Origin: JAAURB01 sp049647265
GTDB taxonomy: Bacteria > Cyanobacteriota > Cyanobacteriia > Cyanobacteriales > Microcoleaceae
Length of the DNA stretch: 64,000 bases
Reading direction: 5' to 3'
Assembly (NCBI GenBank): GCA_049647265.1
Contig: JBARXJ010000035.1
Coordinates: 1-64,000, forward strand
The first letter of the stretch is position 1. Each line of letters begins with the position of its first letter. The translations under genes were made by a program, and so were the position numbers. The notes beneath the pieces are model-generated. The model was not told the origin of the DNA. It searched no databases and was given only the letters and a program-made list of their open reading frames with translations. Shown here one piece after another: positions 53,457 through 61,700 of this stretch.

Positions 53457-54233
53457 ATGTTTAATTATCAAGGCAAAACCGCATTAGTGACAGGCGCCTC
53501 ATCGGGAATGGGGGAGATATTTGCCCAAGAATTGGCTAAACGAGGCATGAATGTGATACTGTTGGCACGTTCAGAAGATAAACTGCGAGCCTTGGCCGCC
53601 ATTCTTCAGCAAGAATATCATGTTCGCACTGAAGTTATTGTTGCTGATCTGAGTCAGGAGCATATTGCTCAAAAAATTTTTGATCGGGTTGAACAAATGG
53701 ATTTGACCGTAGATTTACTGGTTAATAATGCGGGTTTTCTGAATTATGGACCGTTTGAGCACATTTCACCGCAACAGGATCATGCACAGGTGATGGTTAA
53801 TGTTATGGCTTTAGTTGATTTAACTCACGCTTTTGTCCCCAAAATGCTGGCTCAAGGTGAGGGAGGGGTGATTAACGTCTCTTCTAGCGGTGGTTTTCAA
53901 CCCATGCCTTACATTGCTGTTTATGGGGCGACTAAAGCATTTGTGCTTTCTTTTAGTGAAGCACTTTGGGGCGAATATAAAAATCGAGGTCTGCGAGTCC
54001 TAGCACTTTGTCCGGGGCCGACTGCAACAGGAGCATTAGCTAAAGTCTTTGACAATGGAAAGGCTACCCCGCCTCGTCAAGTCGTGACAACGGCATTGAA
54101 ATCGTTAGAAGCTAAACGAAATTATGTTATTCCAGGAATGAATAATTATTTTCTGGCTAATATTGTTCCTCGCTTTTTACCCCGTAATATGGTGGTGCAA
54201 ATCTTAAAACAAATCACTCATCCACGAGGGTAA
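53457..54233 (+). CDS. Short-chain dehydrogenase/reductase (SDR)
   Basis: The 258-residue protein has the Rossmann motif TGASSGMGEIF (TGxxxGxG), NNAGFLNYG and the catalytic YGATK (Tyr-x3-Lys) after VINVSSSGG. This is the classical SDR fold, with a C-terminal extension of the YqjQ/DltE-like kind (MNNYFLANIVPRFLP). It would oxidise or reduce a small alcohol or ketone with NAD(P)H; the substrate is unknown. AGGAAAG precedes the ATG. It follows the RTX gene by 12 bases. Confidence 0.88.
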   Translation: MFNYQGKTALVTGASSGMGEIFAQELAKRGMNVILLARSEDKLRALAAILQQEYHVRTEVIVADLSQEHIAQKIFDRVEQMDLTVDLLVNNAGFLNYGPFEHISPQQDHAQVMVNVMALVDLTHAFVPKMLAQGEGGVINVSSSGGFQPMPYIAVYGATKAFVLSFSEALWGEYKNRGLRVLALCPGPTATGALAKVFDNGKATPPRQVVTTALKSLEAKRNYVIPGMNNYFLANIVPRFLPRNMVVQILKQITHPRG

Positions 54234-54337
54234 CTTTCATTCTTCTGTACGGGGTAACAAAAAAGTACTTAGGGTAGACTGAATCAGGGTTGCAGGTTAT
54301 GAGATATTCTATCTACCTAATCAATCAAAAATCGCGA

Positions 54338-54661
54338 CTACTCATGCTGAACTTTCCAATGGTGCATTTGCATAATAATCGGTTTTAGACTTACGCCTTT
54401 AGGTGTTAATGAATATTCAACGCGGGGTGGAACTTCTGCATAAACTTCTCGATGGATAATACCATCGGCTTCTAACTCCCTCAACTGTTGAGTTAAGACT
54501 TTATGAGTAATTCCGGTTAATGTTCTTTGTAATTGATTAAATCGCCGAATACCTTCAAATAATTCTCGTAAAATTAAGATTTTCCATCGTCCTGTTATCA
54601 GTTGTAAAGCTTCCTGAGCTGGACAAGTATCTTTATCCGGATTGACGGGAGAAATTGACAT
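54338..54661 (-). CDS. HxlR-family winged-helix transcriptional regulator
   Basis: The 107-residue protein matches HxlR regulators along its full length: CPAQEALQLITGRWKILIL, LRELFEGIRRFNQLQRTL, ITHKVLTQQLRELEADGI and the wing VPPRVEYSLTPKG. The single Cys near the N-terminus (Cys13 in KDTCPAQ) is where redox-sensing members carry their sensing residue. Members sense quinones, aldehydes or oxidants and repress a neighbouring enzyme gene. It is divergent from the pirin gene with 112 bases between, which hold two palindromes. Confidence 0.92.
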   Translation of the reverse strand: MSISPVNPDKDTCPAQEALQLITGRWKILILRELFEGIRRFNQLQRTLTGITHKVLTQQLRELEADGIIHREVYAEVPPRVEYSLTPKGVSLKPIIMQMHHWKVQHE

Positions 54662-54688
54662 AGTTACTTATAGGATACTTTCTTACTT

Positions 54689-54704
54689 AAAAGTGCGTAC
54701 TTTT
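54689..54704. promoter_or_regulatory. Candidate HxlR operator AAAAGT-GCGT-ACTTTT
   Basis: A perfect inverted repeat of six-base arms with a GCGT centre in the divergent promoter region, 28 bases before the hxlR start. HxlR proteins bind short G/T-A/C palindromes of this kind. Confidence 0.55.
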
Positions 54705-54715
54705 CATTTTACTAC

Positions 54716-54730
54716 AGTTTAAATTAAACT
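54716..54730. promoter_or_regulatory. Palindrome AGTTTAA-A-TTAAACT
   Basis: A perfect 15-base palindrome between the hxlR and pirin genes. It may be a second operator or overlap the promoter of the pirin gene, 44 bases before its ATG. Confidence 0.45.
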
Positions 54731-54773
54731 AAAAGTATGAAATAAAAATCATAATTTTAAGGAGGAATAAGTC

Positions 54774-55472
54774 ATGATTACCATTAGAAAATCATCCTTT
54801 AGAGGACAAGCAAACTTTGGCTGGTTGGATAGTCGTCATACTTTTTCTTTCGGTCAATATTATGACCCCAATCACATGGGATTTAGCAGCCTTAGGGTGA
54901 TTAACGAAGACAAAGTCAGTCCCGGTGCGGGGTTTGGCACTCATGGTCATCGAGATATGGAAATCATCACCTATGTCTTAGAAGGGGCGCTAGAACACAA
55001 AGATAGCATCGGTACAGGCTCAATTATTCGTCCCGGTGAAGTCCAACGAATGAGCGCAGGAACGGGTATTCTCCACAGTGAATTTAACCATTCCAACAAT
55101 AGTCCGGTTCATTTTCTACAAATTTGGCTACTGCCTCAAACCAAAGGGTTAACCCCCAGTTATGAACAACAACAAACCCACCTGAGTTTAACGCCTGGAC
55201 AACTTAAACTCATTGCCTCCCCTGAAGGCGGAGAGTCAACACTCAAAGTGCATCAGGATGTCAACTTATATGGCGCAGTCTTGTCAAAAGGCGATCGCAT
55301 CCGTCATACTTTTAATAATTATCGTCAAGGTTGGCTACAAGTGGCTCGTGGAGAAGTCAAGCTGAATGAGACAACACTACAAGCAGGAGACGGAGCCGCC
55401 ATCGGTGATGAATCTGATTTAGAGCTAAGCGCAACTGAGGATGCAGAAATTTTGTTGTTTGATTTAGCATAG
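54774..55472 (+). CDS. Pirin-family protein (YhaK/quercetinase-like bicupin)
   Basis: The 232-residue protein shows the pirin pattern: FGWLDSRHTFSFGQYYDP, FGTHGHRDMEIITYVLEGALEHKDSIG with the metal-binding His-x-His and Glu, and VQRMSAGTGILHSEFN. A C-terminal cupin half follows (GWLQVARGEVKLNETTLQAGDG). Bacterial relatives include E. coli YhiW/YhaK and quercetin dioxygenases. The role is redox- or quinone-linked and not settled. AAGGAGGA precedes the ATG, a very strong site. Control by the divergent HxlR regulator is likely. Confidence 0.92.
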   Translation: MITIRKSSFRGQANFGWLDSRHTFSFGQYYDPNHMGFSSLRVINEDKVSPGAGFGTHGHRDMEIITYVLEGALEHKDSIGTGSIIRPGEVQRMSAGTGILHSEFNHSNNSPVHFLQIWLLPQTKGLTPSYEQQQTHLSLTPGQLKLIASPEGGESTLKVHQDVNLYGAVLSKGDRIRHTFNNYRQGWLQVARGEVKLNETTLQAGDGAAIGDESDLELSATEDAEILLFDLA

Positions 55473-55506
55473 TTCATGATTTGTTGTGGGTTGAGGGGTT
55501 ATTCGT

Positions 55507-55600
55507 GGAGAAGATAGGGAGTGGGGAGTGGGGAGATAAGGGAGATAAGGGAGATAAGGGATTTTCTCTGTTCTCTGTTCTCTGTTCCCTATCGCCCTCC
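55507..55600. repeat. Tandem short repeats (ggagataag and ctctgtt)
   Basis: Three to four copies of gggagataa are followed by three of ctctgtt, then gttccctatcgccctcc. The spurious 82-codon minus frame across it is an artefact. It lies between the pirin and GH57 genes. Confidence 0.75.
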
Positions 55601-55733
55601 AACAACAAGTAACCCATGACCCAGAACAAATAAAATGACTGATTCAAACGTGACCATTTCCCCGTAAACTCATAGAATATTGTAAAGCTGTTATAACTTT
55701 CTTTTCTGTAATCCTGATTCAACTGATATCGCT

Positions 55734-57341
55734 ATGGCTATTGGCTATCTTGCTCTGGTGCTTCACGCCCATCTCCCTTTTGTTCGACATCCTGAAAGTG
55801 ACTATGTTTTAGAAGAAGAATGGTTATATGAAGCCATTATTGAAACCTATGTCCCTTTAATTAGAATGTTTGAGGGGTTAAAGCGAGATGGGGTCGAATT
55901 CAAGTTAACCATGAGTTTGACACCACCGTTAGTGTCGATGTTGCGTGACCCACTGCTTCAAGAACGGTTTGAACATCACCTCAACCAACTGCAAGAACTC
56001 ACAGAAAAAGAAATCCAACGCCATCGCAAAAACCCTCATCTGCGTTATCTCGCCGAACACTATTACAACGAATGTGAGACCGTTCGAGAAACCTGGACAA
56101 AATATCAAGCTGACTTAATTACAGCCTTCAAACAGTTTCAAGAGAGCAATAACCTAGAAATTATCACCTGTGGGGCGACTCACGGGTATTTTCCGTTAAT
56201 GGAAATGTATCCTGAGGCGGTTTGGGCGCAAATTCGAGTCGCTTGCGAACATTACGAAGACAACTTTGGTCGTCCCCCCAAAGGCATTTGGTTACCCGAA
56301 TGCGGCTATTACAACGGCGTAGAACGTATGGTGGCTGATGCCGGGTTACGTTACTTTCTCAGCGATGGTCACGGGGTGCTTTATGCCCGTCCTCGGCCCC
56401 GGTTTGGCACTTATGCGCCCCTATTTACCGAAACAGGCGTTGCTGTGTTTGCCCGCGACCAAGAGTCCTCTCAGCAGGTGTGGTCATCTGAATTGGGTTA
56501 TCCGGGTTCGCCAGAATATCGGGAATTTTATAAAGACTTAGGCTGGGAAGCTGAATATGAATATATTTTGCCCTACATCATGCCGGATGGTCAGCGGAAA
56601 AATACAGGGATTAAATATTATAAAATTACAGGTCGTGGCTTAGGCTTAAGTGATAAAGAACTATATGACCCGTATTGGGCAAAAGAAAAAGCCTCAGAAC
56701 ACGCGGGCAACTTCTTGTTCAACCGAGAACAGCAAGTGGAGCATCTCTACAATATTATGCAACAGCCCCCGATTATCGTCTCTCCTTACGACGCGGAATT
56801 ATTTGGTCACTGGTGGTACGAAGGGCCCTGGTTTTTAGATAGCTTATTCCGTAAAACTTGGTCTGACCAAGATACATATGCCATGACTCATTTGGCAGAC
56901 TATTTACAAGAACATACCACCCATCAAGTGAGTAGACCAGCCCAGTCTAGCTGGGGTTATAAAGGCTTTCATGAATATTGGCTTAATCATACCAACAGTT
57001 GGATTTATCCCCATCTGCATAAAGCCGTTGAACGCATGACGAAAATGGCCTGTCGAGAAGCAGCAGATGAATTGGAACGCCGCGCCCTCAACCAAGCGGC
57101 ACGGGAATTGTTATTGGCTCAATCTTCTGACTGGGCGTTTATCATGAGTACTGGAACAATGGTTCCTTATGCCGTTCGCCGGACTCGTTCCCATTTAATG
57201 CGGTTTAATAAAATCTATGAAGACCTCAAAGTCGGTAAAGTAGATTCGGGTTGGCTGGAAAAAGTCGAAGCCATTGATAACATTTTCCCCAATATTGATT
57301 ATCAGGTGTATCGACCGATGACATTACAGAATAATTCTTAG
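55734..57341 (+). CDS. Glycoside hydrolase family 57 protein, 1,4-alpha-glucan branching enzyme-like
   Basis: The 535-residue protein has the conserved GH57 regions: VLHAHLPFVRHPE (His-x-His), GATHGYFPL, KGIWLPECGY with the nucleophile Glu, and VSPYDAELFGHWWYEGP with the acid/base Asp. The fifth region is in the helical C-terminal domain (QSSDWAFIMSTGTMVPYA). The length and layout fit the cyanobacterial group of GH57 branching enzymes (DUF1957-containing). It would add alpha-1,6 branches to glycogen or a similar glucan. It is monocistronic. Amylopullulanase activity is an alternative that motif reading alone cannot exclude. Confidence 0.9.
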   Translation: MAIGYLALVLHAHLPFVRHPESDYVLEEEWLYEAIIETYVPLIRMFEGLKRDGVEFKLTMSLTPPLVSMLRDPLLQERFEHHLNQLQELTEKEIQRHRKNPHLRYLAEHYYNECETVRETWTKYQADLITAFKQFQESNNLEIITCGATHGYFPLMEMYPEAVWAQIRVACEHYEDNFGRPPKGIWLPECGYYNGVERMVADAGLRYFLSDGHGVLYARPRPRFGTYAPLFTETGVAVFARDQESSQQVWSSELGYPGSPEYREFYKDLGWEAEYEYILPYIMPDGQRKNTGIKYYKITGRGLGLSDKELYDPYWAKEKASEHAGNFLFNREQQVEHLYNIMQQPPIIVSPYDAELFGHWWYEGPWFLDSLFRKTWSDQDTYAMTHLADYLQEHTTHQVSRPAQSSWGYKGFHEYWLNHTNSWIYPHLHKAVERMTKMACREAADELERRALNQAARELLLAQSSDWAFIMSTGTMVPYAVRRTRSHLMRFNKIYEDLKVGKVDSGWLEKVEAIDNIFPNIDYQVYRPMTLQNNS

Positions 57342-57458
57342 TTGTTTGTTCTTTGTTGTTTGAGAAAGTATGAAGTAGGAAATATAAATTAGCGATTGCT
57401 TCGATTGCCCATAGTGCCTTCTTCTGATTAATGACCAACGACTCACAACAAACGATAA

Positions 57459-57498
57459 TTTGTCACTCAAATGAGCGATAACTCAAAAAAGTGACAAA
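57459..57498. repeat. Inverted repeat TTTGTCACT ... AGTGACAAA
   Basis: Nine-base perfect arms around 22 bases. It could act as an operator, hairpin terminator of the GH57 gene or a small mobile-element end. It lies 125 bases before the next gene. Confidence 0.45.
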
Positions 57499-57622
57499 AA
57501 AATAAGAATTATTCTGATAAATTTATCCGGAATAAATGAGTCGATGAAAGCAGATAAAAGTAAGTCAAGCAACTTTTTTATCAGTGCCATTAATTTACAA
57601 ATCATTGAGTTAGGAGAAAATT

Positions 57623-58114
57623 ATGACAACTTTAGAAGTCGTCTCTTCTGTCGCCAAAGTTCCTTCTATTCATTCAGCCTCTGAATCTTCAACACTTGAA
57701 GATAGAAAGCAAGAACTGATTCAAGAACTGACACAATATCAAGAAAAAACCCAAAAAGAACTGAGTGCCTATCGTAAAATTAATCGTTGGTCGATTGGAC
57801 TGGGATTAGCATTATCGACTGCTTGTACAATTTCAACTGCTTACGAAGATACCCAAGATTTAACCTTAATTCTGGGAACATTATCTGTAACATTTCATAG
57901 TTGGATTGCTTCAGTACCGATGAGTAAAAAAACCGCGTTATATGAAAGAGTATTAGTAAAAAGTGATAATTTACACAGCGATTTACGATTTGCTGCGGAA
58001 GATTTAGCTGATTTAGAAATGATTCGAGATCAATTTAAAGCCTTAAAAGTAGAAATGATTGAAACAAATACTCAGTCAACTATTCCCCATAAACTTCATT
58101 CACAGACGGAGTGA
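57623..58114 (+). CDS. SLATT-like two-TM protein (163 aa)
   Basis: The protein has an N-terminal polar stretch and a helix rich in Gln/Glu (LIQELTQYQEKTQKELSAY). Two hydrophobic segments follow (WSIGLGLALSTACTISTAYE, LTLILGTLSVTFHSWIASV), and then a long C-terminal helix (YERVLVKSDNLHSDLRFAAEDLADLEMIRDQF). This order resembles SLATT domains, membrane effectors that often accompany nucleotide-signalling defence systems, but the match is only architectural. TAGGAG precedes the ATG. The next segment downstream is a decayed kinase gene. No nucleotide cyclase or partner is adjacent. Confidence 0.5.
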   Translation: MTTLEVVSSVAKVPSIHSASESSTLEDRKQELIQELTQYQEKTQKELSAYRKINRWSIGLGLALSTACTISTAYEDTQDLTLILGTLSVTFHSWIASVPMSKKTALYERVLVKSDNLHSDLRFAAEDLADLEMIRDQFKALKVEMIETNTQSTIPHKLHSQTE

Positions 58115-58159
58115 AACATCTCTTCATTATAACCCCGCTTACCTCACAAGCGCCTCTGC

Positions 58160-58736
58160 TTTCAACAGAGAAAGGAATCATATTGCCCGTCTCTATAACA
58201 GTCATCAAACGCTTCATGATACGGTAGAACGGGCTTCAAAAATTGTCTTTGCTCTCAGAAGCTATAGTTGTTATAATCCCAACAAAACGATGCTGAATCT
58301 ACCCTAGTACCCAGGTAACCGAGGGCATTAAAACCGGACTCATATTCCACCACAACTCTAATCAGAAAAGTATTGAAATGATTCGGAATTATCAAGAAAT
58401 TATAGAGATTTTCTGCTATCGTGATCGATCAGTGTAAGTATGGATAAATATTATTTACAATACTATTGCGGGTAATCGATGAGAAAGGCATTCATCACAA
58501 TCAGGGTGTATTCGGAAAGTCATGCATATTGTAGTCGGGATTACAGATTATGATTGTGGAATGTCTCCAGAGATTGAGAATAATATCATAAGCCTTTCTT
58601 TACGACTCAATCAGCCTGTGAAAGCCGTGGTTTAGAATAATAGATTGTGAGACATTAATCAATATCAGGGGCAAATACGGTTGAAAATCAGCCTGGACAA
58701 ACAAGATTTAAATTAAAATTCCCGATTAATATTTAA
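58160..58736 (+). pseudogene. Decayed histidine-kinase gene (kinase-core 3' end)
   Basis: Read in the plus frames, the segment shows the expected order of a cyanobacterial histidine kinase C-terminus, but with stops and frameshifts. DTVERASKIVFALRSYS comes first, then a stop, then VTEGIKTGLIFHHNS and SIEMIRNYQEI. Next are a stop before VWINIIYNTIAGN, a frame change to ITDYDCGMSPEIENNI, and KPFFTTQSACESRG, which stands for the usual PFFTTK.AGEG. The last piece is NTVENQPGQTRFKLKFPI with its stop at 58736. At least three stop codons and two frameshifts make this a pseudogene. It precedes the intact kinase gene and is probably the relic of a related one. Confidence 0.8.
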
Positions 58737-58793
58737 GCTATCCTCAACTAAATTTTATTTCAAGTCAACCTTCTAAAATTCGTAACAGTTTTT

Positions 58794-61700
58794 ATGAGCT
58801 TTTTGAATCATTATCAGTTAAACGAAACCCTCTACCAAGGCAGTCGTACCCTCGTTTATCGTGGCACAAGTCATCCGGACGGCAAAGGGGTGATTATCAA
58901 AGTTTTACGCAATCCTAACCCCACGTTTAATGAATTAGTACAGTTTCGGAATCAATATATTATTACTCATTCTCTAGAACATCCTGCAATTGTTCAACCC
59001 CTGGCTTTAGAACGGTATGGGAATGGATATGCCTTAATTAGTAGAGATGAAGGTGTAATTTCTCTGTCAGACTATTGGCAACAATCAACAAGAAGTTTAA
59101 AGGAATTTATCAGCGTTGCAATTCAACTCGCAGAGGCGTTAAATTATCTGATTCAAAAGCGGATTATTCATAAAGATATTAAACCTGCAAATATTCTAAT
59201 ACATCGGTCAACGCAACAGATTAAGCTGATTGACTTTAGTATTTCTAGTTTACTCCCCAAAGAACAACAGCAACTGATTAATCCAAATGTTTTAGAAGGC
59301 ACTATAGCTTATATTTCTCCTGAACAAACCGGACGAATGAACCGAGGAATTGACTATCGTACAGATTTTTATTCTTTGGGTGTAACGTTGTTTGAACTAT
59401 TAACGGGACAGTTACCGTTTCAAAGTTATGATCCCATGGAATTATTACATTGTCATATTGCTAGAATTCCAACTTTTCCCCAAACCCCAAAACTTCAGGA
59501 GTCAGGAGCCAGGAGGACCGAGTCAGGAGACACATCCAACACCTCACATCCTATTCCCGACATCCTAAAAGAAATTGTGATCAAATTGATGGCAAAGAAT
59601 GCCGAAGATCGCTATCAAAGTGCGTTGGGATTAAAATATGATTTAGAACAGTGTTTACAACAAATTAATACAACAGGAGAAATCGGATTATTTGAATTAG
59701 CCACACGGGATATTTGCGATCGCTTTACAATTCCCGAAAAACTTTACGGAAGAGAATTTGAAGTTCAAGCCTTACTCAATGCTTTTGACCGCGTGGCTAT
59801 CCCCCCTCAGTCCCCCATCCCCCCTCAGTCCCCCATCCCCCCTCAGTCCCCCCTTAGTAAGGGGGGTAAGGGTAAGGGGGGAAGATCAGAAATGATGCTG
59901 GTGGCGGGATTTTCTGGTATTGGAAAAACCGCTGTCGTCAATGAAGTTCACAAACCTATTGCCCGTCAACGCGGCTATTTTATCAAGGGAAAATTTGATC
60001 AGTTTAATCGTAATATTCCATTCAGTGCTTTTGTGCAAGCTTTCCGGGATTTAATGAAGCAGTTACTGGGGGAATCTAATACGGCTTTAGCCTCTTGGAA
60101 AGCTAAAATCTTAGAGGCAATTGCAGAAAACGGACAAATTATTATTGATGTAATTCCAGAATTAGAACAAATAATTGGTCAACAACCTCCTGCGCCTAAA
60201 CTTGAAGGGAGTGCAGCACAAAATCGCTTTAATTTACTATTTGGAAAATTTATCAGGATTTTCACAACAAAAGAGCATCCTCTAGTGATGTTCCTCGACG
60301 ATTTACAGTGGGCAGATTCGGCATCATTAAACCTGCTGAAATTATTAATCAAAGAGTCAGAAACGGGTTATTTGTTGGTGCTGGGGGCTTATCGCGATAA
60401 CGAGGTATTTCCCGCCCATCCGTTGATGTTGACTTTGGGGGAATTGGATAAAACTCAAGCAGTCATTTCGACTATTACCTTAGCGCCATTAGAAATTCGT
60501 CATATCAATCAATTGGTGGCTGAAAGCCTCAATTGTAGCCCAGAAATTGCCAAACCTTTAACGGAATTAGTCTATCAAAAAACTCAAGGAAATCCTTTCT
60601 TTACCACGCAATTTTTGCAAGGGTTATATGAAGACAAACTGATTACTTTTAATCGGGATTTAGCGTATTGGGAATGCGATTTAGTACAGGTGGTTGATGC
60701 GGCGCTGAGTGATGATGTGGTGGAGTTTATGGCGCAGCGTTTGCAGAAATTGCCCCAGGCGACTCAGGAGGTATTAAAGTTAGCCGGTGCAATCGGTAAT
60801 CGTTTTGAGTTAGAAACGTTGGCGATAGTGTGTGATTATTCCTCAGAAGCGGTAGCAACAGATATCTGGAGCGCATTACAAGAAGGGCTGATTTTACCGA
60901 TTAATCAAACTTACAAATTTTTCCAAGGGAGTTTAGAAGAAACAACCGTTGAGACAGTCACAGTCGGCTATCGGTTTTTGCACGATCGCGTTCAACAAGC
61001 GGCTTATTTATTGATTCTAGATGAAGATAAGAAATCAACTCATCTTAAAATCGGACAGTTGTTACTGAGTCATTTTTCTAAAGCTCAGCAGGAAGAAAAA
61101 ATCTTTGAGATTGTTAATCAATTAAATTTAGGAAAACAGTTAATCTCCGATCCAATTCAGCGAGAACAGTTAGCCGAATTAAATCGTAAAGCCGCTCAAA
61201 AAGCAAAGCTGTCTACGGCTTATATCGCAGCCGGAGAATATCTATCTACTGCGATTGAACTGTTAAAAGCAGACGCTTGGGAAACTCACTACGATTTAAC
61301 TTTAAATCTTTATCTAGAAATGGCTGAAGTTGAATATATTAATACTCATTTCGAGCAATCTCACGCTTTGATACAAAAAATCTCTCAGCAAGCCAAACAA
61401 AAGATAGATCGAGTTAAAGTTTTGGAAATCAAAGTGCAAATCCAGACGGCGGAAAATCAACTTGAAGCAGCTATAGAGACAGGATTAAGTATTTTAGATT
61501 TATTAGAAATTGTCCTATTAGAATCAGCACCAACAGATTTTAATGTGAGGGATATGAATCACTTACCTGAGATGAAAGATCCCAGGATGTTGGCTGCCCT
61601 TAGAACTTTAATTAAAATTGCTGCTCCGGCTTATAATGCTAAGCCACAACTGATTCCATTCATTGCAGTCACGATGGTTGATCTTTGTCGTCGCCATGGC

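Noticed and set aside
55474..55722. 82-codon minus-strand frame
   Set aside because: Its C-terminal half is the translated ggagataag/ctctgtt repeat tract; no family sequence.
57459..57498. End of a CRISPR-associated (type V-K) Tn7-like element, because of gtgaca and aattt motifs
   Set aside because: Only short resemblance to such ends. No tns or cas genes and no repeat array are in the window.
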